Source of the DNA: Pseudomonas putida
Lineage (GTDB): Bacteria > Pseudomonadota > Gammaproteobacteria > Pseudomonadales > Pseudomonadaceae
NCBI GenBank assembly: GCA_041071465.1
Contig: CP163498.1
Span: forward strand, 5,846,001 to 5,910,000
DNA length: 64,000 nucleotides
Direction: 5' to 3'
Both the position numbers and the translations under genes were made by a program. The notes beneath the pieces were generated by a model. It saw only the letters and a list, made by a program, of their open reading frames with translations, ran no database searches and was not told the DNA's origin. Numbering within the stretch: position 1 is the first letter of the stretch; every line of letters begins with the position of its first letter. Below, one piece after another: positions 52,393 through 60,936 of this stretch.

Positions 52393-53567
52393 GCAAAGCG
52401 CCGATAGCCCCACAGGGCAACCAGCAACACCAACGCCCCGGCCGCCAACGCCACCTGGAAACCGGCGCTGGCGCCCAACCCGTCGACCACCTGCCCTGAC
52501 GCCACAGCGCCCAATGCCACGCCAACATTCAAGCCGGCCAGCAGCCAGGTCATGCCTTCGGTCAGTTGGCTGGCGGGCACCAGACGCTCCACCAGGGCCA
52601 TGGCCACGATCAGGGTTGGTGCGAAAAACAGCCCGGCCAGCAACACGGCAGCAGCCAACCCGAACAGGTTGCCTGCCAACAGTAGCGGCACGGTACTGGC
52701 CGCCGTCGCCAGGCCGCCGAGCAACAACAGCCTGTGCAAAGGCGCCGCCAGATTCACGGCACCGAACAGCAGGCCCGCCGCGCACGAGCCAATGGCATAG
52801 CACGACAGCACGACACTGGCTGCCGCCGGCATGCCGGCCTGTTCAGCGAATGCCACGCTGACGATATCGACGCTGCCCACGATCACGCCCATGGCCACCA
52901 TCAACAGGACCAGCAGGCGCACGTCCGCCTGAGCGATCACCGCAACCCGCTGGTGGCCGGTCGAGTCATCAGCCTGCAGCGGGGGTTCGCTGCCCGTTTG
53001 CACGACCAAGGCGAATACCCCGATGGCCAGCAACAGCGCGGCGGCCAATGGCCCGGCCTGGGGCAGCAAGGCCACGCTGAGCCCGACCGACAGGGGCGGG
53101 CCGGCGATGAACGTGACCTCATCGAGCACCGTTTCCAGCGAAAAGGCACTCTGCAGCTGTGGCGTATCGCGGTACAGCGCCGTCCAGCGCGCCCGTACCA
53201 TTGCCGACAGGCTGGGCATGCAGCCGGCCAGCGCTGCAGCGGGGAACAGGCACCAGGCCGGCGCCTGCCAGGTGACGCACGCCAGCAGCAACAACAAACC
53301 GGCCACGCTCAGCGCGGTGGCGGCCGGCAACACGCGGCGCTGGCCATGGCGATCGACCAGACGGGAAACCTGTGGCGACAGCAGTGCGTAGGTCAGCACG
53401 AACGTGGCCGCCACCGCTCCGGCCAGGGCGTAGCTGCCGTGCAGTTGCGCGAGCATGGTGATGATACCGATGCCGGTCATGGGCAACGGCAGGCGGGCCA
53501 ACAGACCAGCCAGGGTAAAGCCAAGGGTGCCGCGTGACTGGAACAGCGCGCGGTAGGTCGTGAACAT
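52314..53567 (-). CDS. MFS transporter, 12-TM exporter-like
   Basis: 417 residues from ATG 53567 (AAGGAG upstream). GSYALAGAVAATFVLTYALLSPQVSRLVDRHGQRRVLP contains the helix-3/4 and motif A region (SRLVDRHGQRRVLP). TFIAGPPLSVGLSV is in the middle and LVERLVPASQLTEGMTW in the second half; this resembles sugar/arabinose-efflux-like carriers of unknown substrate. The last codons overlap the convergent DHA2 gene; if the G5 run at 52325 is really G6 the stop moves to 52276. A 52-base inverted repeat lies just upstream. Confidence 0.8.
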   Translation of the reverse strand: MFTTYRALFQSRGTLGFTLAGLLARLPLPMTGIGIITMLAQLHGSYALAGAVAATFVLTYALLSPQVSRLVDRHGQRRVLPAATALSVAGLLLLLACVTWQAPAWCLFPAAALAGCMPSLSAMVRARWTALYRDTPQLQSAFSLETVLDEVTFIAGPPLSVGLSVALLPQAGPLAAALLLAIGVFALVVQTGSEPPLQADDSTGHQRVAVIAQADVRLLVLLMVAMGVIVGSVDIVSVAFAEQAGMPAAASVVLSCYAIGSCAAGLLFGAVNLAAPLHRLLLLGGLATAASTVPLLLAGNLFGLAAAVLLAGLFFAPTLIVAMALVERLVPASQLTEGMTWLLAGLNVGVALGAVASGQVVDGLGASAGFQVALAAGALVLLVALWGYRRFAQARRSGTSRSNQDSAKATLVIPQPA

Positions 53568-53599
53568 GGGTCGACTCTCCTTATCGAACGAAAGCACAC

Positions 53600-53651
53600 T
53601 TACATTCATTGCGTATGATTAAAACCCTATTATCATACGCACTGAATGTAA
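53600..53651. promoter_or_regulatory. Large inverted repeat upstream of the MFS gene
   Basis: Left arm TTACATTCATTGCGTATGAT (53600-53619) and right arm 53632-53651 are complementary at 19 of 20 positions, with 12 bases between (TAAAACCCTATT). It lies 33 bases upstream of the MFS start and 46 bases after the pqiC stop. AT-rich, no T run: an operator or operator pair is more likely than a terminator. Confidence 0.55.
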
Positions 53652-53697
53652 AGCACTGGGTTCGCAGGAGACGCTCCCACAACGGCTCTATGTAGGG

Positions 53698-54233
53698 TCA
53701 GGCCACAGGCGAACAACTACCCCGCCCGGCACTCCCCCGCACCGCCTCGGCCAGTTTGCGAAGGTTGGCCTGATGCGCATTCACCAGGCTGGTGATGCTG
53801 TTGTCAGCCGCAGTCTGCACCGAGGTGCGGCAGGTCAGCTCAGCCTGCCCCGCCACCTTCAGGCGCCAAACGGCCTCCAGCGAGGCGTAACGCCCCGGCA
53901 CGGTGTCGAAGCGCTGCACATCCACCCGCAAAGCCGCCTTGCCGCCGCCCGCCGGGCCACCCAACTGGTCTTGCAGGGCGCTGCGGAACTCATCCACCAG
54001 GTTGGCCCCCACCATTCCGTCTCAAGGATGGCCAGGCCGCTCTGCCCTTCGCGTACCACCAACTGTGGGCGGTCGACCTGGGGCGGGACGACCACCCTGA
54101 CCACCTGGATGCGCTGGCCACTGTCACGCGCCGGCTCACTCGGTACCAAGGTGTGGTAGTTGTTCGGCGTACTGCTGCAGCCCCCGAGCCATACCAGCAG
54201 GCTAGCCACACAAACATTGCGTAGTCGTTGCAT
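53698..54233 (-). pseudogene. pqiC: PqiC-type outer-membrane lipoprotein with apparent frameshift
   Basis: 178 residues after correction. Lipoprotein signal (LLVWLGGCSS; lipobox Cys), then the ABC-type transport auxiliary domain (VVVPPQVDRPQLVVREGQ, SGLAILETE; LVDEFRSALQDQLGG; RYASLEAVWRLKV). The frame breaks at the C5 run 54006-54010, between LETEW and GANLVDEF; one base restores it. It partners PqiB in bridging inner and outer membranes. Last gene of the pqi operon. Confidence 0.82.
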
Positions 54234-54244
54234 CGGCTGTCTCC

Positions 54245-55883
54245 TCAGGGCTCAAGGTCTGCGGGCCCGGCCGCTTTCGGCCGGCCACGAATCAGTGACT
54301 CGGGGTGGCGGCCCAGGTAATCGGCAAGGTCACGCAGCGAACGTGACATGCGTTCCAGCTCATCCAGTGTTTCGCCCATTCGCTCGCGCTGCGGCGAGTC
54401 CTCGGAAATGGCCGAGTTGGCGGTGCGCAGGGTCTTGTGCACTTCGTCCAGCGCCACTTTTACATCCGGCAGTGTCTGGCCATTGAATTGCTTGAGGCTG
54501 GCGCGCAGCTCACGCAGGCTGCCGTCGAGGTTGCGGCGATGCTTTCCAGCGGCAGCTTGGCAATGCGTTCCACGACCCGCTGCAGCTGCTCCTGCAACTG
54601 CTCCAGGCTACCCGGCAACGTGGGGATGATGATGGGGTTGGCGGCCATGTCGAAGGCGACTTTGGGGGCATCGGGGTAGAAATCCAGGGAAATGAACATC
54701 TGCCCAGTGATCAGGTTGCCGCTGCGCGCCTGGGCCCGCAGGCCATGCTCGACAAACGTGCCGATCAGCTCCCGCGCACCATCCATGTCGCCTTCGGTGT
54801 GCTTGAACACCGCCAGCATCTTGCGGTGCACCGGCCCCAGGCGCTGCGGGTAGATTACTGCATCCACCACTACCGGGAAGGTCTGCCTGGCGGCGTCGTA
54901 ATCGAGCTGAATAGAGGTAACACGCCCAAACTCCACACCCTTGAACTCCACCGGCGCACCCACCGACAAGCCGCGCATGGCCTGGTCGAAGCGCAGTTGC
55001 AGGTACTGCGCCTGGCCGTGGGGAGGGGCCAGCGCCAAGTCGCGGTCGGCAAATAGCTGGAAGCGGGCCTGGTCGGCAGCTGGCTCGGCTTGCGGGGCGA
55101 AATCGGGCGAACCAAAGGCCAGCCCCCCCACCAGGATCGATGATAACGACTCGGTATCGACCTTCAGCCCGTTGGCGCCAATCTGCATATCGACACCACT
55201 GGCATTCCAGAAGCGCGTGTCGGCGGTGACGAAGCTGTCGTAGGGGGCTTGCACGAACACGCCAATCTCCACGCCCTTGCCATCGTCCTGCAGCGCAAAA
55301 GAGACCACTTCACCGACCGGGATCTTGCGGTAGTAGATCGATGAGCCGACATCCAGCGAGCCCAGATCGCTGGCGGTAAGGACAAAACGCTTGCCCTTTT
55401 CGTCATAGGTGATCGGCGGCGGCAGCTCCAGGCCGACGAAGGACTTTTCCGGCACTTTCGACTCACCGGAATCAGCCCCGATGAAACTGCCCGAAAGCAG
55501 CGTGTCCACCCCGGAAACCCCGCCTACGCCGATGCGCGGTCGCACCACCCAGAAGCGCGCGCCCTGGGTGGCAAAAGAGCGGGCATCGTTGGACAGCTGC
55601 ACGTTGGCCACCACGCTCTTCTTGTCCTCGGCCAGGTCCACCGTGGTCACTTCGCCAATCACCACGCTGCGGTATTTCACCTGGGTCTTGTGCGCCACCA
55701 ACCCCTCCCCGCTGTGGAAGGAAATGGTGATCACCGGCCCTTGCTGCATCCAGTTGCGTACCACCAGCGATGCGCCGATCAGGATAGCCAGAATCGGCAC
55801 GATCCAGACCAGCGACACCCCCAGCGCCGTGTGCGCACGTCAACCTGACCTGTACCGTCGCGCTTGTCAGTCTGTTGCCCCAT
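54245..55883 (-). pseudogene. pqiB: PqiB, MCE-domain protein, with two apparent frameshifts
   Basis: 546 residues after adding two bases, the length of E. coli PqiB. An N-terminal membrane helix (SLVWIVPILAILIGASLVV) is followed by three MCE domains (first: GPVITISFHSGEGLVAHKTQVKY, shown as FHSGEGLVAHKTQVKY) and a C-terminal helical needle (MGETLDELERMSRSLRDLADYL). Breaks: C5 at 55818-55822, where RTRRWG should run into VSLVWIVP; and 54531-54532, where LESIAA should continue NLDGSLRELRASLKQF. It forms a lipid-conducting channel through the periplasm. Start ATG 55883 overlaps the preceding pqiA by 17 bases. Confidence 0.85.
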
Positions 55884-56511
55884 CAATGCGGCCTCCCTCG
55901 TTGGCATGGCTATCCCAGATCAGGCGTGGGTCGAAGCTCATTGCAGAGAACATGGTCAGCACCACCACCATGCCAAAAAACAGGATACCCACCCGTGGCT
56001 CGATGGTGCCCAGCCCGCGCAGTTGCACCAGCGCCGCCACCAGCGCCACCACCATCACGTCGAGCATGGACCAGTAGCCGATCAGCTCGACGAAGCGGTA
56101 CAACTGCGAACGCTGTCGGCAAGCCCAGGTGGAACCACGCTGGGCGGTGTACAGCAGCAGGCCAAGGGAGAAAAACTTGATCGCGGGCACACCCACGCTG
56201 GCAATGAAGATGATCAGCGCAATATCCCAGGCCCCGGCTTCCCAGAATTCCAGCACACCACCGCCAATGGTGCTGTCGCTGCCACTGCCGAGCATTTCGG
56301 TGTGCATCACCGGCAGCAGGTTGGCGGGGATATCGAACACCAGCGCCGCCAGCAGAAACGCCCAGCCACGGCTGATGGCATTGCTCTTGCGTCGGTGAAT
56401 GGCCGCGCCGCAACGGTTGCAGGTGTGCGCACCGCCACTCATGTCGCAGGCCTGGCCGCAGCCATGACACAGGCACAAGCCAAGGTCGTCTGCGTTGGCC
56501 GGGGTTGTCAT
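55867..56511 (-). CDS. pqiA: Paraquat-inducible protein A (second copy)
   Basis: 214 residues. CHGCGQACDMSGGAHTCNRCG carries two CxxC pairs near the N terminus (CHGC, CNRC), probably a rubredoxin-like zinc or iron site. Four membrane helices follow, with FDIPANLLPVM and RFVELIGYWSMLDV as family motifs. ATG 56511 overlaps the stop of the first pqiA (ATGA). In E. coli the two halves are one protein; here they are separate. Confidence 0.87.
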   Translation of the reverse strand: MTTPANADDLGLCLCHGCGQACDMSGGAHTCNRCGAAIHRRKSNAISRGWAFLLAALVFDIPANLLPVMHTEMLGSGSDSTIGGGVLEFWEAGAWDIALIIFIASVGVPAIKFFSLGLLLYTAQRGSTWACRQRSQLYRFVELIGYWSMLDVMVVALVAALVQLRGLGTIEPRVGILFFGMVVVLTMFSAMSFDPRLIWDSHANEGGRIDGATD

Positions 56512-57104
56512 ACCTGCTCCCACAAGTCGCGGATGTCCTTGCCGGCAATATGGATGATCAGCATGCTCAGCGCGGCCAGCGCCAGCAGGCCGATACCGGG
56601 GATTACATCGAGCAACCCCGCCAGTTTGATCACCGCCACCATCGCCCCCAGCAGGCACACCTCCAGCATGCTCCACGGTCGCAGGCTTTCCAGGCCACGC
56701 ATGCACAGGGCAAAACCGGGGGCACGCTGGCCGGCCAAGGCAAAACTCAACACCCAGCACAACAAGGCAATCTGCAACAGCGGTGCGAAGATGATCGACA
56801 ACGCCATGACCAAGGCGATGAAGGTGATACTGCCGTGGCTGAGGATCTGCACCGCGTCCCACAACGTCGCCGAATGGGTTAGCCCCTGCATCCCGATGGT
56901 CATGACCGGGTAAGCATTGGCAAATACCAGCAGGACGCCACCGGTCACACTCAACGCCAGCCGCTGCTCGATGGTGAGCGACGTATGCCGGTACAGCACG
57001 CCGCCACAGCACGGGCACAGGGCACGCTGGTGCTTGAGCAATGGCACACGCTGGTACACCGTGTCGCAGTATTCGCAAATGATCAGATCTTGGGGCTGGG
57101 TCAT
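56508..57104 (-). CDS. pqiA: Paraquat-inducible protein A (first copy)
   Basis: 198 residues. CEYCDTVYQRVPLLKHQRALCPCCG gives two CxxC pairs (CEYC, CPCC). Membrane helices carry ANAYPVMTIGMQG and RPWSMLEVCLLG. ATG 57104 (MTQPQDL) is the first gene of pqiA-pqiA-pqiB-pqiC. The operon should be envelope-stress or lipid-transport related; the 132-base gap upstream holds its promoter and the terminator of the preceding gene. Confidence 0.87.
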   Translation of the reverse strand: MTQPQDLIICEYCDTVYQRVPLLKHQRALCPCCGGVLYRHTSLTIEQRLALSVTGGVLLVFANAYPVMTIGMQGLTHSATLWDAVQILSHGSITFIALVMALSIIFAPLLQIALLCWVLSFALAGQRAPGFALCMRGLESLRPWSMLEVCLLGAMVAVIKLAGLLDVIPGIGLLALAALSMLIIHIAGKDIRDLWEQV

Positions 57105-57198
57105 GTTGGTTCCCACGGATAGACCTGCAGGCAGCACCTACGTCAGCAAGCCTAGACGGGAAAAGCGCAATGCGTCAGCGGGTGTGCCCATCGTCGCA

Positions 57199-57227
57199 AA
57201 CCTCCGGGCAACGGCTGCCCGGAGGTT
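57199..57227 (-). terminator. Terminator hairpin after the CxxCH protein
   Basis: AACCTCCGGGCA and TGCCCGGAGGTT form a perfect 12-bp stem around a 5-base loop, 10 bases after the stop on the minus strand. Confidence 0.65.
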
Positions 57228-57236
57228 AGCCCAGCG

Positions 57237-58583
57237 CTACTCGAGCAACTGCTCCAGGCTTGGATCACGCATTACACGCTGCACGGGCTGCTGTGCGGCT
57301 TTGCCCGGCACCGACATCTTCAACTTCATGCTGGCCACTTTGGCGCAGGCATTGCTGCCGTCCGCATAGATACCGCTCATGTCGCACTTCCACTGGTAGA
57401 AGTTCACCAGGCCACCCGACATCTGCAAGCTGTAGTCGGTACTTTGCGTACCTGGGGTGAAGGCGTGCCCCGCCGGGATGTTCTGGAACCATTTCATCCA
57501 CTCGGCGGAGCCCGGTTTCGGTGGGTTTTTCTGGAACAATGGGTTCATGATCGCCACCTGCGGCGCCTCGGCGGTGGCGTGGCAGCTCAGGCAGGAGCTG
57601 TTGGGGTTGTCCACCGGCCCATTGAGTCGACCGTTCCAACCCAGGTGGGTAGGCGGCAGTTCACGGGTATCGGCGTTGATGGCGGTCTGTTGCAGTGCCT
57701 TGTTGATACGGGTCTGGGTGGGCTGTGGGTTAGTGTAGTCATTGCTGGTCACCTGAGGGTCGTTGCCCCACATCACGCCCACCGGCACCAGGTTGTCCCA
57801 GCTGGCCTTGCCGCTCATGGCCCCGTTGTACTGGAAGGTACCGAAGATCCACCCGGTTTCGGCAATACGCGTGTCGCGCACGGCTACGTCCATCTGGATC
57901 AACGCCACGTCCTTGAGCTTGCGGTTGGCCGAGGTGAACGTGTCTGTGATATAGCCCTGCCACAGCACCGGGTTGGCCAGAAACGGCACCGTGCTGCGGT
58001 CGATGTCGGCGAACAGCGCCTTGCACACCACCGTGCCGTTGGCAAAGCTGTTGGGTTGGGCGGTATGGCTCGGGTCTGGGTTGTTCGGGTCCTTCCAGAC
58101 TTGCCCAATGGTGTAGGCGCCAATGTCGTTATAAATCCCCACGGCATAGGTTTGACCGGTGGCCGTCTGCGTGCTGGCCAGTTGCTTGACCTGAATCTGC
58201 GCCTCCTTGGTCAGCCCGTGTATGCCCTCACGCCCCAGCGGGCCGTAATGCTGCCACGGCATGTGGTACCACTGCCGAACCTTGTTGTGCTGCACATACC
58301 AGTCAGCCTCGACGTTGCCCTCCAGGCAATAGCGCTTCGCAGCCTCCATGTACGGGCGCCATGTCTCGAAGTTGTTGTCGCGCTTGGCAGGCAACTTGCC
58401 GAAGAACGCCGGCACGCCATTGGGCGGTGACGTCGGATAGTTTTGGCTGAGGGTAAATTTGGTCCCTTCGTAACTGTCGGGTGGCGCGTAGCCATAGTCC
58501 GGATAGGTACCGGCCTGTGCGGCGAGGCTGTACAGTGTGGCCGTCATGGCCAGTGTGGCAAGTGTTCCTTGGGGCTGGTTCAT
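57237..58583 (-). CDS. Secreted protein with one cytochrome-c-type CxxCH motif
   Basis: 448 residues with a signal peptide (cut near AQA-GTY). One heme-c motif, CLSCH, at about residue 347 within SSCLSCHATAEAP; HAFTPGTQSTDYSLQMSGGL and KCDMSGIYADGSNACAK follow, the latter two cysteines perhaps disulfide-linked. The long N-terminal part has no motif I recognise, though WYHMPWQHYGPLGREGIHG and GWIFGTFQYNG look like conserved enzyme-fold blocks. AAGGAG precedes ATG 58583. Function unknown. Confidence 0.75.
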   Translation of the reverse strand: MNQPQGTLATLAMTATLYSLAAQAGTYPDYGYAPPDSYEGTKFTLSQNYPTSPPNGVPAFFGKLPAKRDNNFETWRPYMEAAKRYCLEGNVEADWYVQHNKVRQWYHMPWQHYGPLGREGIHGLTKEAQIQVKQLASTQTATGQTYAVGIYNDIGAYTIGQVWKDPNNPDPSHTAQPNSFANGTVVCKALFADIDRSTVPFLANPVLWQGYITDTFTSANRKLKDVALIQMDVAVRDTRIAETGWIFGTFQYNGAMSGKASWDNLVPVGVMWGNDPQVTSNDYTNPQPTQTRINKALQQTAINADTRELPPTHLGWNGRLNGPVDNPNSSCLSCHATAEAPQVAIMNPLFQKNPPKPGSAEWMKWFQNIPAGHAFTPGTQSTDYSLQMSGGLVNFYQWKCDMSGIYADGSNACAKVASMKLKMSVPGKAAQQPVQRVMRDPSLEQLLE

Positions 58584-59011
58584 CGATGATCTCCTTGATC
58601 GGCTGCACTCCTGGCATCGACAGGGCGCGTGCCCATGGCGGATGCAGGGACTCCTTTATTGTTTTTGGGCCGAGTTCGCCCGAACGCGGCCGGCTGTCAC
58701 GGGTGAGTGAATGGCGTGTGGCGCACCTCCCTGCCGGCTTTTTGCCGAGCGAACGCGTACATCCCAGGCCGTTTGGCCAGGGTTGATCGAAAGCGTGTGT
58801 AAACGGAGTGTGCGCAGGGGGGTATGCGGGCTGTGCCGCGTGTCGACTCCTGTCGAGCGCTTGCCGTTCTTCCTTGCTATCAGGTGTAGGCGAAACGGCA
58901 AAAACTGCCAGCCGTTTGGCATGCCGAGCCGATTTCCGGTCGTTTTGCCTATCACCGTCTTACCGCCGAACTATTCTGTGAAGCGGGCTTTCCGCCCAGT
59001 GGAGGTGTGCC
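58584..59011. other. 428-base intergenic region
   Basis: Lies between divergently transcribed genes (CxxCH protein on minus, glycine-zipper protein on plus). It holds only small palindromes: TCGAC-TCCT-GTCGA, GGCC-GTTT-GGCC and GGCA-AAAAC-TGCC. I see no convincing promoter elements, ORF with ribosome site, or RNA gene. Confidence 0.5.
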
Positions 59012-59485
59012 ATGCGTACGTTCACGTGGAGTTACCTGCTGCTACTGCTGTGCGCGGCATCGGCGGCCCAGGCGCAGTCGGTGGTGCCGCTCAAGGGCCA
59101 GAGCAGCCAGCAGATGCAACTGGATATCAACGATTGCAATACCGTCGCCAGCAATGCCGCGAACAGCACGGCGACGTCCAGCGACCCGCATGTCGGTGGA
59201 CGGGTACGCGGTGCGGCCGCGGGTGCCGCCGCCGGCGCGGTAGGCGCGCAGGTACGCGGTAACCAGCACGACGAGCTGTATGACCGGGTAGGTGACGACG
59301 CCAAGCAGCAGTACCGGCAGAACCGTGCCGGCGAAGTGGCCGCCGCCGGTGCCGCGGTCGGAGGCATGCGCCAGCGTCAGGACCGGCGTCAGGACAGGCG
59401 CAGCCAGGACCAGGCAAAAACCCAGGCCCATGCCAGCGCCTACAGCGGCTGCCTGCAGGGGCGCGGCTATCAGGTCAACCCCTGA
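59012..59485 (+). CDS. Secreted glycine-zipper protein
   Basis: 157 residues. Signal peptide (SYLLLLLCAASAAQA-QSV). Two small-residue zippers (GGRVRGAAAGAAAGAVGAQV and GEVAAAGAAVGGM) could insert in or pack against a membrane. Between and after them lies a Gln/Arg-rich stretch (RQRQDRRQDRRSQDQ) and a C-terminal SAYSGCLQGRGYQV whose Cys may pair with the Cys in DINDCNTV. Typical of YMGG/Gly-zipper outer-membrane-associated proteins; no enzymatic role visible. Confidence 0.75.
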   Translation: MRTFTWSYLLLLLCAASAAQAQSVVPLKGQSSQQMQLDINDCNTVASNAANSTATSSDPHVGGRVRGAAAGAAAGAVGAQVRGNQHDELYDRVGDDAKQQYRQNRAGEVAAAGAAVGGMRQRQDRRQDRRSQDQAKTQAHASAYSGCLQGRGYQVNP

Positions 59486-59492
59486 GCAACCG

Positions 59493-59527
59493 GCACGCCA
59501 TGCCCCTGCCGGTGAGGCATGGCGTGC
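59493..59527. terminator. Bidirectional hairpin
   Basis: GCACGCCATGCC and GGCATGGCGTGC, perfect 12-bp arms, 11-base loop, between the convergent glycine-zipper and LysR genes. Confidence 0.6.
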
Positions 59528-59533
59528 TCAGCT

Positions 59534-60439
59534 TCAGAACTTCGCCAGTTCTTCCCGACAAAACTCCACGAACAACTGCGCAGGCTTGGTCAGCTGCACG
59601 CGCTTCAACCACGCCGCAGCCAGCCCAGAAAGCGCCACTGGCTCGGTAATGTCCAGCATTGCCAAGCGCTGCCCGTCGTAGGTGTACTCCGTGTGCGGCC
59701 GTGTGACCAGCAACGAAAAACCAAAGCCCTGCCCGACCATGCCGCGCACCATCTCGATTGACGGCGAGCTGAAGACGATGTTTGGCGTCAGCCCCATTTC
59801 GTTGAACAGGCTGACGAAATAGGTGCGGCTGGGGGCCACGTCCAGCAAGATCATCGGCTCCGGGCACAGGTCGCGCAGCGACACCTGGGCCTGGCCGGCA
59901 AAGCGGTGGTTTTCCGGCAGCAGCACATAAGGCTTTTGCGGTGGCATCAACGGCTCGGCCTCGATGGTGCCATCCAGGTCGTGGTCATAGAGAAACGCCA
60001 GGTCGAAGGTACCGGCGGTCAGGCCCTGGATCAGGTCCTGCTGCTCGCCGTCGCGCAGGCGGATATCCACGCCAGGGTAGCGTTGACGAAAGCCGGCGAT
60101 CAAACGAGGCAGGTACAACGGTGCCACGGTTTCGAAACAGCCGATATCGATCTGCCCGGCCACGGTGTCGTTGTCGGCCAGGGCGTTCTGCTCGAACTCG
60201 TGGGCCATCTGTAGCAGCGCTCGGGTCTTGGCGTAGAAGCGCTTGCCGCTGGGCGTCAGCGACACGCCTTGGGCGTGGTGGCGGATGAACAGTTGCACGC
60301 CGAAGCTTTCTTCCAGGCTCTTGATGGCGGTGGAAATGGACGGCTGGGCGATGTACAGCTGGCGCGAGGCCTCGGCAACGCTGCCAGCCTCCACGGTGGT
60401 AACGAAGTACTTGAGTTGTCGCAGGGTATAAGCAGCCAC
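59534..60439 (-). CDS. LysR-family regulator (CynR/BenM-like effector domain)
   Basis: 301 residues from GTG 60439, preceded by GAGG five bases upstream; an ATG at 60484 is possible but has no clear ribosome site. Helix-turn-helix LRQLKYFVTTVEAGSVAEAS, LYIAQPSISTAIKSLEESF; effector domain with IDIGCFETVAPLYLP and GQGFGFSLLVTRP. No divergent enzyme gene lies next to it; the adjacent upstream region holds the orphan 60-residue gene on the same strand. Target unknown. Confidence 0.83.
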   Translation of the reverse strand: MAAYTLRQLKYFVTTVEAGSVAEASRQLYIAQPSISTAIKSLEESFGVQLFIRHHAQGVSLTPSGKRFYAKTRALLQMAHEFEQNALADNDTVAGQIDIGCFETVAPLYLPRLIAGFRQRYPGVDIRLRDGEQQDLIQGLTAGTFDLAFLYDHDLDGTIEAEPLMPPQKPYVLLPENHRFAGQAQVSLRDLCPEPMILLDVAPSRTYFVSLFNEMGLTPNIVFSSPSIEMVRGMVGQGFGFSLLVTRPHTEYTYDGQRLAMLDITEPVALSGLAAAWLKRVQLTKPAQLFVEFCREELAKF

Positions 60440-60561
60440 GGGCACCTCATTGACGCCTGTCGGCGCTGGGATCATGCCTGACACTTTACCTCTCGCGAAC
60501 GCAAAGTGGGGGCTGGGTGATGAAGGATTTACCTATGGCTTGAGCAGGTTTTTGTGGGGGG

Positions 60562-60578
60562 GGGGTGCCCTGCACCCC
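60562..60578 (-). terminator. Hairpin beside a G10 run, after the small orphan gene
   Basis: GGGGTGC-CCT-GCACCCC, 11 bases past the stop of the 60-residue gene; the plus strand has ten consecutive G (60556-60565) at one edge. No T run, so termination is uncertain. Confidence 0.35.
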
Positions 60579-60589
60579 TCCACGTCGGT

Positions 60590-60772
60590 TCACTCGAACG
60601 ACGCTATCATCACGCAGTCGTCACCTACCATCTTGTAGCCTGCCTCGCATTGCAATCCCACGGAAGTGGTGACACTCCGCTTGCGCCTGGAAAGGCTTTC
60701 CGGTTGTTGAGCATTGTCCTCTAGCGACGCTTCAGAGGTATCGGGCAGTTGATCCATGGGTTCTTCTTGCAT
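60590..60772 (-). CDS. 60-residue orphan peptide with acidic leader and Cys-bounded tail
   Basis: Start ATG 60772 has CCAGGAG exactly 8 bases upstream, one of the best ribosome sites in the window. Residues 1-30 are acidic and Gln-rich (PMDQLPDTSEASLEDNA), then a basic cluster SRRKRS, then a compact tail VGLQCEAGYKMVGDDCVMIA with C-x10-C. The tail resembles half of an EGF-like or other disulfide loop (CxxGYxxVGxxC). No signal peptide. It stands alone between a LysR gene and a VOC gene. I do not recognise it; a precursor peptide or a small redox/metal protein are options. Confidence 0.6.
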   Translation of the reverse strand: MQEEPMDQLPDTSEASLEDNAQQPESLSRRKRSVTTSVGLQCEAGYKMVGDDCVMIASFE

Positions 60773-60936
60773 GGTGTTCACTCCTGGTTTGAATTGTGTT
60801 GCCCGAACAACTTAAATGCTGGCGTCTGCACCAACCCATTTGGAAACACCCTCACGGCAGGCCCACAGCGAACTGGTTAAATACCCCCAAACGTCTTTAC
60901 TGATACCCAACGGCATCAGGAACACGGTGTACGCCT

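Noticed and set aside
52393..52861. Pro/Arg-rich C-terminal extension of the DHA2 exporter as a novel domain
   Set aside because: It is the antisense of the neighbouring MFS gene reached through a one-base shift; the normal family C terminus is present in the adjacent frame.
60556..60565. Run of ten G as a G-quadruplex or phase-variable tract
   Set aside because: It lies outside any coding frame and next to a plain hairpin; its length may also be unreliable given the homopolymer problems seen nearby.
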